Below, in pieces: positions 16,043 through 24,398 of a DNA stretch of 64,000 nucleotides; the stretch's first letter is position 1, and each line of letters opens with the position of its first letter. A program made the translations under genes and the position numbers. This DNA comes from Halioxenophilus sp033283405. Its GTDB lineage: Bacteria; Pseudomonadota; Gammaproteobacteria; Pseudomonadales; Cellvibrionaceae. The notes beneath the pieces are model-generated. The model was not told the origin of the DNA and did not search any database. It was given only the letters and a program-made list of their open reading frames with translations. The DNA lies in contig NZ_JAWMQR010000002.1 of assembly GCF_033283405.1 (NCBI RefSeq), positions 1-64,000 on the forward strand, in the 5' to 3' direction.

Positions 16043-17482
16043 TCAATGACCTCCCCAGACGTTGGGACCTCGCTCTCCCAGATTCTGATAGATCGCCTGC
16101 GCTTCCGGTTTTTGGGAATAAACAGAGTGGTAAGGCTGGATATCCTGGTGGTGCGCCAACTTCATATTGGCGATATCAAACAGGGTATTTTGAATACCGC
16201 GATAACCGAACCAGCAACGCTGGAAACCACCCAACAGATCGTATTGGGGGAAACCGACTCGCAACAAAGGGACATGCAGGCGCTCGGCACTGGCCGAGGC
16301 GTGGGAGTTGCCAATCAACATATCCACCCCTTTCTCTTTGCCGATATTTTCCAGGTCCTCCAGGTCGCCGACCTGCACCGAGTCGACAGAGAGCTTGCCC
16401 ATGGTTTTGGTCTTGGCCGGTATCACCACCGCTGACATTTCCGCACCCATGGCGGTCATCAGTGCGTCGAAGGCGGTCACCAGGTCGGGGTCGGCGGCGA
16501 TACCCACACGGGTGGTGCCGATCATAAAGTGGGTATCGAGCATGGCATCCTGCAGCTGCTGACGCTGGCGCTGCCATTTCACAGCGACACCCTGGCCACT
16601 GATCTCCGATAACGTGGCCAACCATTGGTCGACGGCTTCCAACGTCATCAGATGGGGAAAGTGGTGGCTGGGCACGCCGGTGCGCTCCAGCATCACCTTA
16701 CCGGCCGCTTTGATGGAGTCGCCCACCACCAGGGTGGCCGCGCTCTCGCCGGCGGTTTGCAGGTCGGCCACCGACAGGCCACCGGTGGTCAACGGGTTGT
16801 AGGCTTCATCGGAGAGGTGGCCGTCGAGAGAGCCGGAGAGGTCGGGAATCAACATGGCGCGCAGGCCGAAACTCTCGATACTCTCAACGATGTACTCCAG
16901 GTCACCCGGGGTGAGATTGGCATGGCAGAGAACATTGACCTGTTTTTTGCGAACGCCGGCGCGGGTGCGCTCGGGCTCGTCGCCATTGGCCGGAAAGTAG
17001 GTTTGCGGAATCAGGGTTTCCAGAATCGCTTTCAGTGCCAGCGCGAAACCGCTCTCGAAGCTGCCGGTAAAGTCGGGGGTATTGACCGACACCACATGGT
17101 TGTTTTCAAACTGCGGGTACTTGGCCTTGAACCGCTTAACCGAGCCGTGCACGTCGGCCCCCTGCGTCTCAGCCAAGCCGGTAGTCACCATGCCGAGAAT
17201 GCTGGGTGAGTTCTTTTCGCAGATGTTTTTCAGCGCCTCGACAATGTTTTCGTCGGCGCCCATCACGGAACTCACCTGGTCCATGGCGGTGGTCTGCAGG
17301 GGAATCGGCTCGCGGAAGTGGCGCACAAAGAAGACCTTGGCGAAGGCTGTACAACCCTGCGAGCCATGCATGATCGGCATAGCCCGGGAGAAGCCCAAAA
17401 ACGCCAGAGAGGCACCGACGGTTTGGCTCGCTTTTAAAGGGCTAACTGAAAGGGCTTTCTTGCGTTTGATGACTTCGGTCAT
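16043..17482 (-). CDS. nifN: NifN, FeMo-cofactor scaffold beta subunit
   Basis: 479 aa from ATG at 17482, 2 bp after the nifE stop with GGAGG just before; a longer frame to 17503 would overlap nifE. It is NifK-like: PLKASQTVGASLAFLGFSRA, the cluster Cys in MHGSQGCTAFAKVFFVRHF, then MVTTGLAETQGADV and a C-terminal FGYRGIQNTLFDIAN. With NifE it forms the heterotetramer on which the FeMo-co precursor matures. Confidence 0.96.
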   Translation of the reverse strand: MTEVIKRKKALSVSPLKASQTVGASLAFLGFSRAMPIMHGSQGCTAFAKVFFVRHFREPIPLQTTAMDQVSSVMGADENIVEALKNICEKNSPSILGMVTTGLAETQGADVHGSVKRFKAKYPQFENNHVVSVNTPDFTGSFESGFALALKAILETLIPQTYFPANGDEPERTRAGVRKKQVNVLCHANLTPGDLEYIVESIESFGLRAMLIPDLSGSLDGHLSDEAYNPLTTGGLSVADLQTAGESAATLVVGDSIKAAGKVMLERTGVPSHHFPHLMTLEAVDQWLATLSEISGQGVAVKWQRQRQQLQDAMLDTHFMIGTTRVGIAADPDLVTAFDALMTAMGAEMSAVVIPAKTKTMGKLSVDSVQVGDLEDLENIGKEKGVDMLIGNSHASASAERLHVPLLRVGFPQYDLLGGFQRCWFGYRGIQNTLFDIANMKLAHHQDIQPYHSVYSQKPEAQAIYQNLGERGPNVWGGH

Positions 17483-17483
17483 A

Positions 17484-18938
17484 TCAGGCCTCCACCACGT
17501 CATTGGCTGCGGGTTCGTTGCTGGCGGTTAACGGCAGCCCGACTGTGGCCGGCTCTGCGACACTGCTCTCCCAGGGCGCTTTGCTGCGGGCGGCGTTCCA
17601 CACCGGGCTCTCCAGCGTCAATGTCAGCTGGCGCACCAATTCCAGCATGCCGTCGTAACCGGCGTAGCCAAATTCGCGCTCTTGGTTGATATCGAGGAAG
17701 GGCACACGGGCTTTGAGCGCGGTGTACATGTTGCGGCCACCGGCGATGAGTATGTCGGCCTGGTAGTCTTTTACGATGCGCAGCAGCTCTTTCGGGTTAC
17801 CGTCGTCGATCATCAGGGTGTCGTCGCCCATCAACTCACGGATCCGGGCTTTATCCTCTTCCGTGGACTTTTTGGTACCGGTGGCAACTACCTTCATGCC
17901 CAAGTCTTGCAGAGCAGAGATCACCGACCAGGATTTCACACCGCCGGTGAAGAGCAGTACGCGCTTGCCTTCTAAGCGCGGGCGCCATTTATTGAGTTCT
18001 TCACGAATGCGCTTCTCTTCGCTCTCGATGAGCGCTTCAGTGCGTGCAGTTAAATCGTCATCATTGATGAGTTTGGCAAAGCCTCGCAGGGCTTCGGAGG
18101 TATCGGTAATGCCGTAGAAGCTGCCTTCGAACCAAGGAATTTGGTATTGGTCTTCCATTTTGCGGGCCACGTTCAACATAGCTTTGGAGCACACCATCAT
18201 ATTCACTTCGGCGCGGTGCATGGTTTGCACTTCGTGGAAACGAGCGTCACCGGAGAGGGTGCAGAGTACCCGTAGGCCGAGCTTATCGAGCAGCGGCAAC
18301 ACAAACCAAAACTCACCGGCGATGTTGTATTCACCCACCAGGTTTACATCGTGCACCTTGATGCCTTCGCGATGGGCAAACCCTGGGATCGGCTCTGGCT
18401 CGCGGGTGCCAATCACATGCTTAACCATCGCGTCGGCAGCGATGCGATTACCGAGGTTTTTGGTGCCGTAGAAGCCGGCGCTGTCGATGGGCACAACCGG
18501 CACACCCCAGCGCTCCTGTGCGGCTTTACACACGGCATCAATGTCATCACCAATTAGCGCGGGCACACAGGTGTTATAAACAAATACAGCAGGTGGATTG
18601 TAATCTTCAACCGCTTGTTTGATGGAGTGGAACAGACGCTTCTCACCGCGTCCCATTACCACGTCTTGTTCGGTGAGGTCGGTGGTCATACCCACACGAA
18701 AGAGATCGGGGCCGCTGCTACGAGTACCCCGGTTATCCCAGCTGCTACCGGCACAGGCGATGGGGCCATGCACTACGTGAGCAACATCAGCAATGGGCAG
18801 CAAGGCGATCTGAGCACCGTCGAAGGCGCAACCCCCTGCGGCCGAACCCGGCTTGGGTTTGGCACAGCCGGATTTGGATTTTTTGTTGTGTTCACACGCG
18901 GGTTCGTCAAGCAGTTCTGCAATCTCTTTGGCTTTCAT
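17484..18938 (-). CDS. nifE: NifE, FeMo-cofactor scaffold alpha subunit
   Basis: 484 aa from ATG at 18938; the frame is open to 19061, but only 18938 gives the normal NifE N-terminus and has AGGGGA upstream. It is NifD-like: GGCAFDGAQIALLPIADVAHVVHGPIACAG carries cluster Cys, followed by VYNTCVPALIGDDIDAVC and PGFAHREGIKVHDVNLVGEYNIAGE. Heads the nifE-N-X unit, with a sigma-54 promoter and two NifA-type sites upstream. nifHDK, often directly upstream of nifE, is absent here. Confidence 0.97.
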   Translation of the reverse strand: MKAKEIAELLDEPACEHNKKSKSGCAKPKPGSAAGGCAFDGAQIALLPIADVAHVVHGPIACAGSSWDNRGTRSSGPDLFRVGMTTDLTEQDVVMGRGEKRLFHSIKQAVEDYNPPAVFVYNTCVPALIGDDIDAVCKAAQERWGVPVVPIDSAGFYGTKNLGNRIAADAMVKHVIGTREPEPIPGFAHREGIKVHDVNLVGEYNIAGEFWFVLPLLDKLGLRVLCTLSGDARFHEVQTMHRAEVNMMVCSKAMLNVARKMEDQYQIPWFEGSFYGITDTSEALRGFAKLINDDDLTARTEALIESEEKRIREELNKWRPRLEGKRVLLFTGGVKSWSVISALQDLGMKVVATGTKKSTEEDKARIRELMGDDTLMIDDGNPKELLRIVKDYQADILIAGGRNMYTALKARVPFLDINQEREFGYAGYDGMLELVRQLTLTLESPVWNAARSKAPWESSVAEPATVGLPLTASNEPAANDVVEA

Positions 18939-19029
18939 AGACCGGTCTTCCCCTGTGTTTAGGCTTGGGCGGGGGTGTACCGAACAACAACCAGGGTTGT
19001 AGCCGGAACACCCGCTTTTGTAGATCCGG

Positions 19030-19046
19030 TGCAAAGAGTGAGCCCG
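19030..19046 (-). promoter_or_regulatory. Sigma-54 promoter of nifE
   Basis: Minus-strand GGGCTC-ACTCT-TTGCA against TGGCAC-N5-TTGCA, with GG (19044-19043) and GC (19032-19031) ten bases apart. About 95 bp before the nifE start. Confidence 0.75.
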
Positions 19047-19102
19047 CCCCAGTCGAGCCAATAACTCAATGATTTATAAGGGGTTTAGCAAACCAACAGA
19101 GC

Positions 19103-19118
19103 TGTAGTAAACACGACA
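19103..19118. promoter_or_regulatory. NifA upstream activator site, nifE (proximal)
   Basis: TGT-AGTAAACACG-ACA matches TGT-N10-ACA; it lies about 60 bp upstream of the -24 box. Confidence 0.68.
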
Positions 19119-19128
19119 AACACGCAGT

Positions 19129-19144
19129 TGTTGGTGTTACTACA
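19129..19144. promoter_or_regulatory. NifA upstream activator site, nifE (distal)
   Basis: TGT-TGGTGTTACT-ACA matches TGT-N10-ACA, 26 bp from the proximal site; a tandem pair. Confidence 0.68.
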
Positions 19145-19263
19145 ACAAGATTGAGGGGGGATTTGGCGCTGCTTTGACGGGTTTGCAGCAGAGGCCAGGG
19201 GCCGCTTGCGCCATCCATGCCAAGGCCCCGGTGAACCGGCCCTTGGACATGGCGGGTGAGAGG

Positions 19264-19292
19264 TTTTGGCGGCCAGGTTATGGCCGCCAAAA
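19264..19292. other. Stem-loop directly after the 19293-19511 gene
   Basis: TTTTGGCGGCCA and TGGCCGCCAAAA form a perfect 12-bp stem with a 5-base loop, starting at the base next to the stop codon. No U-tract follows on either strand. It may be a terminator of unusual form or an RNA-stability element. Confidence 0.6.
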
Positions 19293-19511
19293 TCAGTTAA
19301 CGGCGGGGCTTTTTACACCAAACTCCAGGCCTTGTACCTTCAGCTGGGAGCCGGAGACCACCGCGTACTCCGACTCATCCAATGGACTCTTGTTGCGGGC
19401 CAGCGCATAGGCTTTGGCTTTTGCCCGATCTTTGCTGCGATAAACCAAGTGCTTGTAACGATGGTTAACGACGTACCAAAAGGTAGGATCTAAACTGCGC
19501 GCAGGTTCCAT
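19293..19511 (-). CDS. Small hypothetical protein upstream of nifE (72 aa)
   Basis: 72 aa from ATG at 19511, chosen because GGGAG lies 9 bp upstream; an ATG at 19541 lacks a ribosome site. It is basic and soluble: SLDPTFWYVVNHRYKHLVYR, then KAKAYALARNKS and a short beta-like end. I cannot assign a family. A weak -24/-12 match occurs at 19707-19722. Its place directly before the nifE control region suggests membership of the nif regulon, without proof. Confidence 0.6.
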   Translation of the reverse strand: MEPARSLDPTFWYVVNHRYKHLVYRSKDRAKAKAYALARNKSPLDESEYAVVSGSQLKVQGLEFGVKSPAVN

Positions 19512-19706
19512 AAATCGGGACTCCCAATAGAAGAAATTCATTGCCCATGGCCAATTACCATCAGCTGACCGGCAAGCAACCTATGCAAAGGTTGCCAGTT
19601 AACAGGTCAGTCAACAATTTAAATCTAGCAGTCCGATTGCTATCCGCTGGCCGAAAACAGACGGAGTTACTCTCTGCAGGATGACACAGCGCTCATTTCT
19701 GACAAT

Positions 19707-19722
19707 TGCTGGAACAGTGCCT
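19707..19722 (-). promoter_or_regulatory. Weak candidate sigma-54 promoter for the 72-aa gene
   Basis: Minus-strand AGGCAC-TGTTC-CAGCA keeps GG and GC ten bases apart and matches GGCAC well, but the -12 part is poor and no TGT-N10-ACA site was found upstream. Confidence 0.3.
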
Positions 19723-19780
19723 CGGCAGAGGAGGAAAGACGCGCAAACCCCTGAGGAATCAGGCGGCACACCATGAATGG

Positions 19781-19808
19781 TTGCCGCCAACTTTTGGGTT
19801 GGCGGCAA
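19781..19808. other. Stem-loop directly after the 19814-20023 gene
   Basis: TTGCCGCCAAC (19781-19791) pairs with GTTGGCGGCAA (19798-19808), a perfect 11-bp stem with a 6-base loop, no U-tract. Same layout as the stem-loop at 19264-19292. Confidence 0.6.
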
Positions 19809-19813
19809 TGGAA

Positions 19814-20023
19814 TTAGAAGCTGTAGGGTAGATTGGAGAGCAGTTGACGACGGGAATTAATCATCTCTTTGTAGGTTTCGAGCATGGCAAAATCGACCGA
19901 ACTGGAATCGATACTGATCTGCTCAAGTTGACGCTGCAAGTTTGTGATCTCGGCCTGGATTCGACTTTTGGTCATATCGGAGATCTGCTGATCGACATTG
20001 ACAGGGATTTTCGGCTCTTTCAT
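19814..20023 (-). CDS. Small helical hypothetical protein (69 aa)
   Basis: 69 aa from ATG at 20023, preceded by GAGG; the frame is open to 20071. It begins with a Pro-containing polar stretch (KEPKIPVNVDQQI) and continues as a likely coiled coil (RIQAEITNLQRQLEQI), then MLETYKEMINSRRQLLSNLPY. It contains no Cys. Family not recognised. It is the first gene of the minus-strand nif block; no convincing promoter was found upstream. Confidence 0.6.
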   Translation of the reverse strand: MKEPKIPVNVDQQISDMTKSRIQAEITNLQRQLEQISIDSSSVDFAMLETYKEMINSRRQLLSNLPYSF

Positions 20024-20742
20024 AACATTAGCCTCATAGGAGAGAGTTGGACGACCAAGTACGTGTGACATACCTGGATGGGCACCTTGCTATTTATCCT
20101 GCGGCTGCGGCTATCTTCGCTACACGCCAATCACTAACGATGGCGGTGGCTAAGTGGCAGCGTGACCAGCACCTTCTAGGCATCACTCACAATCAGCACC
20201 GTTACCTGAACGGTAATCTGGCAACCGATCGAATGTGCCCTGCGTCCATACAACCCTGAAGAACATTGGCACAGCACTCCATAGTCAATGGCACTGCACC
20301 TGTCCGGATAACTCATGGGATAGAAACCTACCCAGACTTACCCTTCCCTTTTACCTGTTGTTATAGCGACTTATTTTTGATTCTGCTGTTTTGAGTTTTG
20401 TAGGGCCACAGCCCAGCATACACTCTTGGCCGCCCTCAGGCAGCCAAAGATTATGAACTATAGCGCTAACCTTTCGGAATACGCGTGGAAATGGGTCACA
20501 TTTCCCATGACGCGCCAATCATCAACAACCCCACAACCACCAAATAATAGGTGCCGGGGCAGGTGTACGTTTGGTGTACAGGTCATACCCGCCACTGGAG
20601 TAGCGTATAACAGGTTTTCAGGCCCCTGCTGACGACCAGCAGCAAAGAGCCATTGCTAAAACTGAAACGGATATCTTACTTGGAGGTTAATCGCCCTGGC
20701 AGCCACAGTGTTTCTGCCAGGGCGACTCATCGATTGGCTGTA
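20024..20742. other. 719-bp boundary region between nif block and cysQ
   Basis: No gene supported. It holds a GTGTAC direct repeat (20561-20579) of unknown meaning and a strong stem-loop after cysQ at 20691-20725. Confidence 0.5.
20691..20725 (-). terminator. Stem-loop terminator candidate after cysQ
   Basis: TCGCCCTGGCAG pairs with CTGCCAGGGCGA, a perfect 12-bp GC-rich stem with an 11-base loop, 18 bp after the cysQ stop. No U-tract. Confidence 0.55.
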
Positions 20743-21567
20743 TCAGTTGCTTAACAACGCTGGCCAATCGTAGGCGGAATCACCCACCACGTAGAAGTAG
20801 GGGTTGAGAATATCGTCCTTGGTGTTGTAACGCAGTACATTAAAGTCGATATCCATCACCTGGCCACCGGCCGCTTCAACCACCGCCTGAGCGGCAGCGG
20901 TATCCCACTCGGAGGTGAGCGCCAAACGAGGATAGAGGTCGGCCTGCCCTTCAGCCACCAGGCAGAGCTTCAGCGAACTGCCCATATTTTTGGTATCTAC
21001 CGGGCCCAGGGCCGCGGTGAGCTTGTCGAGCATGGCATCAACGGCGTCGGCACCGTGACTGCGGCTGGCCACCACTTCGATTGGCAGGCCAGTGGCTTGG
21101 CGCTCGGCCAGCGTGCGCACCTGAATCGCCTGCTCCTCTCCCTGGCTAACCTTCCAAGCGCCCAGGCCTTTAATGCCGGAGTAGGTGATATCCAGCACAG
21201 GCACGTAAACCACCCCCAGTACCGGTACACCTTGGTCGATCAGCGCCACATTAACGGTAAATTCACCGTTGCGTTTGATAAACTCCTTGGTGCCGTCCAA
21301 GGGGTCAATGATCCAGTAGCGATCCCAGCTGGAACGCTCTGAGAAAGGCGGCAGAGCCGACTCTTCCGAAAGCACAGGAACACCCGGCAACAGCGCCTCT
21401 AATGCCGGATGCAGAATTTTGTGAGCGGCCAGGTCGGCCTCAGTCACGGGGGAATTATCAGCTTTAGCATCGACATTAAAACCGGAATCCCGATTGTATA
21501 CCTCTAAAATAGCCTCACCGGCTGTACGGGAAATAGTAACTACCTGTGCTAACAGCTCTTTATCCAT
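20743..21567 (-). CDS. cysQ: CysQ, 3'(2'),5'-bisphosphate nucleotidase
   Basis: 274 aa member of the inositol monophosphatase superfamily that hydrolyses PAP (adenosine 3',5'-bisphosphate) to AMP, recycling the by-product of sulfate assimilation. Metal-binding motifs are EES at about residue 68, DPLDGTKEFIKRNGEFTVN at about 92-110 and SEWDTAAAQAVVEAAGG near 223. Good AGAGGA ribosome site. It stands alone on the minus strand, divergent from the HAD gene; cysQ and yrfG are commonly near one another in gammaproteobacteria. Confidence 0.94.
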   Translation of the reverse strand: MDKELLAQVVTISRTAGEAILEVYNRDSGFNVDAKADNSPVTEADLAAHKILHPALEALLPGVPVLSEESALPPFSERSSWDRYWIIDPLDGTKEFIKRNGEFTVNVALIDQGVPVLGVVYVPVLDITYSGIKGLGAWKVSQGEEQAIQVRTLAERQATGLPIEVVASRSHGADAVDAMLDKLTAALGPVDTKNMGSSLKLCLVAEGQADLYPRLALTSEWDTAAAQAVVEAAGGQVMDIDFNVLRYNTKDDILNPYFYVVGDSAYDWPALLSN

Positions 21568-21750
21568 GAAAAATCCTCTTTCTGTTTGACTACATTCGCT
21601 TTAACTAATAGCTCGATCCATCGCCTACGGATGCTACCGCGTTACCACTCTAAAGCTTTTGGCAAGGCCACAGTTAGACTTCTGACTGACTTCAATCCTC
21701 ACCCGATTAACGGCATACTACCGCCACTTGTTTAATTAACCAATGATGCC

Positions 21751-22419
21751 ATGCCCCCCCACTCGCCCCCTTCGATAGACTGGCAACAAATCGACACTGT
21801 TTTGTTGGATATGGACGGCACCTTGCTCGACCTTCACTTCGATAACTATTTTTGGCTGGAACATCTGCCGGCGCACTATGCGCAGGTAAATAAGTTAAGC
21901 CGGGAAGAGGCCAAACGGGTGTTAGAGCACCAGTTCCGCAGCCACGAGGGCACGCTTAACTGGTATTGCCTGGATCACTGGTCAGCGGCACTGCAGCTCA
22001 ATGTCGGAGAGTTGAAACGGGAGGTGCAACATAAGATTTGCGTGCGACCCTATGTTGAAGGTTTTCTAGCATCGTTGAAGGCACTGGATAAAAAACTGGT
22101 ACTCATTACCAATGCCCACCAACAATCTCTGCAGCTTAAGTTGGAAGTTACCCAGATTAACCGCTGGTTGGACGTTGTGATATCCTCTCACCAATTCAAA
22201 TACCCCAAAGAACACCAGGAATTTTGGCAGAGACTGCACGCCATTGAGCAATTTGATCCCGAACGCACGCTCTTTATTGACGATACCGTGCGAATTTTAA
22301 AAGCCGCAGAGAACTTTGGCATACGCCACCTGCTGTGCATACACCAGCCCGATAGCCAGCGCCCGAGACGGGTGGAAGAGTACCCAGCGATTTACCACTT
22401 TGACGAAATCATGCCTTAA
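21751..22419 (+). CDS. yrfG: GMP/IMP nucleotidase, YrfG-type HAD hydrolase
   Basis: 222 aa HAD-superfamily phosphatase. Motif I is LLDMDGTLLDL, motif II is LITNAH, the lysine is in FKYPKEHQEF and motif IV is LFIDDT. It closely resembles E. coli YrfG, which dephosphorylates GMP and IMP. In E. coli yrfG precedes hslR, hslO and pckA; here the same genes occur further right with glycan genes inserted between. It ends 18 bp before the ELM1-like gene. Confidence 0.9.
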   Translation: MPPHSPPSIDWQQIDTVLLDMDGTLLDLHFDNYFWLEHLPAHYAQVNKLSREEAKRVLEHQFRSHEGTLNWYCLDHWSAALQLNVGELKREVQHKICVRPYVEGFLASLKALDKKLVLITNAHQQSLQLKLEVTQINRWLDVVISSHQFKYPKEHQEFWQRLHAIEQFDPERTLFIDDTVRILKAAENFGIRHLLCIHQPDSQRPRRVEEYPAIYHFDEIMP

Positions 22420-22437
22420 TTCAATAAGGCCACCGCA

Positions 22438-23400
22438 ATGAATTCAATTTCCCCATTTGTGATCTGGCGATTTGTTGATGGCAAACTCGGCCATGAAAAA
22501 CAGACACAAGCACTTGTGGAAGGTCTGCAACGCCTGTTACCGGTCGAGTTGGTCAACATAGACGTGTCGGGTTTACAGCATACCTTGCGGGCGCTACTCA
22601 GCAAGCGCTGGCCGGAGCTTAAGCATCTGCCGAAGCCCGATATGGCATTGGCCGCCGGGCGCCTGACCCACTGGCCAACGATCGCCGCCAAACGCACCTA
22701 TGGCGCCGCCGCCGTGGTAATTCACAACCCCACCAGTGTGCCGCCGTGGCTGTTCGACGTAATCATCACCCCGCAGCACGATGGCTTTGCCACCGGCGGA
22801 CGTCGTCTGGTGGTGCCCACCGCGCTCTCCTCTGTGGTCGACAGCCACCCCGAGCCCAATCGCGGGTTGATTTTAATTGGTGGTGAGAGCAACCACTTTG
22901 TGTGGCAGGAAGAGCGGTTACTGGCTCAACTTAAAACACTGCTCAACCAATACCCCGATATTCAGTGGCGTATCTCCAGCTCCAGGCGCACCCCCAAAAG
23001 TACCGATGAGCTGCTGCAGGTGTTTTGTCAGCAGAGCAGTAACGCCGAGTTTTTCGCCGTGGAGACCTTATCGGCCGACTGGCTGCCGCAACAACTGGCC
23101 GCCGCCAGTCAAATTTGGGTAACCGCCGATTCGGCTTCTATGTTGGGTGAGGCGCTTAACACACAAGCTCAGGTTGGCGTGATTGCGCTAAACTCCCGCA
23201 AACACAACCGATTAAACAAGCTGGAGAAGTCCATTACCGCCCTGCAACAAAAAGGCGAGATTGGCTGGTGTGACGAATCTCAGCTGCTATCCGCACCGCC
23301 TCGAGCGCAGGCCGCCAATTACCATTTTGTCGTCAGCGAGCAGCTGGTGCAGTTACTTGTTAAGAAGAAATTCATTCACAACTCGCAATTATCGCAATAG
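22438..23400 (+). CDS. ELM1/GtrOC1-family protein
   Basis: 320 aa. The opening IWRFVDGKLGHEKQTQALVEGL, the NPTSVPPWLFDVIITPQHD segment and ILIGGESNHFVW identify the ELM1 family (also annotated 'mitochondrial fission ELM1', a GT-B-like fold). Bacterial members occur in LPS and cell-surface glycan loci and are presumed nucleotide-sugar dependent. No signal peptide or membrane helix. It is followed after 14 bp by a glycosyltransferase gene, so surface glycan synthesis is the likely role. Confidence 0.85.
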   Translation: MNSISPFVIWRFVDGKLGHEKQTQALVEGLQRLLPVELVNIDVSGLQHTLRALLSKRWPELKHLPKPDMALAAGRLTHWPTIAAKRTYGAAAVVIHNPTSVPPWLFDVIITPQHDGFATGGRRLVVPTALSSVVDSHPEPNRGLILIGGESNHFVWQEERLLAQLKTLLNQYPDIQWRISSSRRTPKSTDELLQVFCQQSSNAEFFAVETLSADWLPQQLAAASQIWVTADSASMLGEALNTQAQVGVIALNSRKHNRLNKLEKSITALQQKGEIGWCDESQLLSAPPRAQAANYHFVVSEQLVQLLVKKKFIHNSQLSQ

Positions 23401-23414
23401 GAAGACCTTCGTTC

Positions 23415-24332
23415 ATGCCACCACTACTCCCCCTGTTTCGCAACCGCCGACGCAAGCGCCGTCATAAAGAGCAAGTTGAAAGTGTTGGATTGAATCGCGT
23501 GGTCAATCTGAGCCTATTACTGGAAGAACGGTTACTCGCTGGCAAGGAGCCTGGCGTCGGTAATAGTTGTGCGCACGAGATAGTCATCAGCCTGACCACC
23601 TATGACAAACGCATTGATAATGTCTGCCTCACCATTGAGAGCCTAATGCGGCAAACTTTGAAAGCCGACCGCATTGTTTTGAATGTTGCCGCCCAGGATT
23701 TTTCACCGGAAACGTTACCGGTGAGTTTGCAGCTGCAACATCAGCGTGGTTTGGAAATTGTCTACGTGGATGAAGACCTCGGGCCCTACACCAAATTCTT
23801 TTACACACTGCAAAAGTACCCCGATGCGTTGGTCATCACCGCTGACGACGACCTGCTCTACCCAATGGATATGGTGGCCCAGCTTTACAGCGCTTATCTG
23901 CGGCAGCCTGATATGATTCACTGCCACCGGGCACATCGAATATTAAACGATGACTCAGGCAAGCTTCTGCCCTACAAGCAATGGGACTTTAACACCGGTA
24001 AAACAAAGCCCGGGCTGGATATATTCCCTACGGGAGTGGGTGGCGTGCTCTATTTTCCTGGCTGTTTCCACCCGGATATTTTTAATAAAGAGCTCTTTTT
24101 ACAACTGGCGCCCAATGCCGACGATATTTGGCTAAAAGCCATGTCGCTTAAAAATGGCACCCTGTGCGCTAAGATTGCCGATGACCGCGACTGGTCCATG
24201 CGCTTTCATCTGATTCCCGGCTCGCAGAAAACCAATTTAAAGCGCAAAAACAAAGCGAAGCGTGGTGGTAACGACGAAAAAATTGCCAGAGTATTCGCCC
24301 ACTACAATTTGTCGGAATTACTCAGCAATTAA
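23415..24332 (+). CDS. Glycosyltransferase, GT-A fold
   Basis: 305 aa. After a very basic N-terminus (FRNRRRKRRHKEQ) comes a GT-A type domain: HEIVISLTTYDKRIDNVCLTIESLMRQ, then VITADDDLLYP, which contains the metal-binding DxD, and FPTGVGGVLYFPG. The C-terminus is also basic. It probably transfers a sugar to LPS core or another surface glycan at the inner membrane. Ribosome site AGGAAGA. It is the last of the three plus-strand genes starting at yrfG. Confidence 0.83.
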   Translation: MPPLLPLFRNRRRKRRHKEQVESVGLNRVVNLSLLLEERLLAGKEPGVGNSCAHEIVISLTTYDKRIDNVCLTIESLMRQTLKADRIVLNVAAQDFSPETLPVSLQLQHQRGLEIVYVDEDLGPYTKFFYTLQKYPDALVITADDDLLYPMDMVAQLYSAYLRQPDMIHCHRAHRILNDDSGKLLPYKQWDFNTGKTKPGLDIFPTGVGGVLYFPGCFHPDIFNKELFLQLAPNADDIWLKAMSLKNGTLCAKIADDRDWSMRFHLIPGSQKTNLKRKNKAKRGGNDEKIARVFAHYNLSELLSN

Positions 24333-24360
24333 AAAACGGGGGCGTTTCAAAGCGCCCCTG
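24331..24360 (-). terminator. Rho-independent terminator between convergent glycosyltransferase genes
   Basis: On the minus strand GGGGCG and CGCCCC form the stem with an 8-base loop, followed by CG and six T. It serves the minus-strand gene 24399-25433 and may also stop the plus-strand transcript. Confidence 0.75.
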
Positions 24361-24398
24361 TACGGCCGGTGGCTATAGCAGGCCCAGGCCGACAGCAA

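Noticed and set aside
20561..20580. GTAC-type repeat that looks like a VnfA site (GTAC-N6-GTAC)
   Set aside because: The spacer is 7 bases, not 6, and there are no vnf genes in the window. As a TGT-N-ACA site the spacer is 11, not 10.
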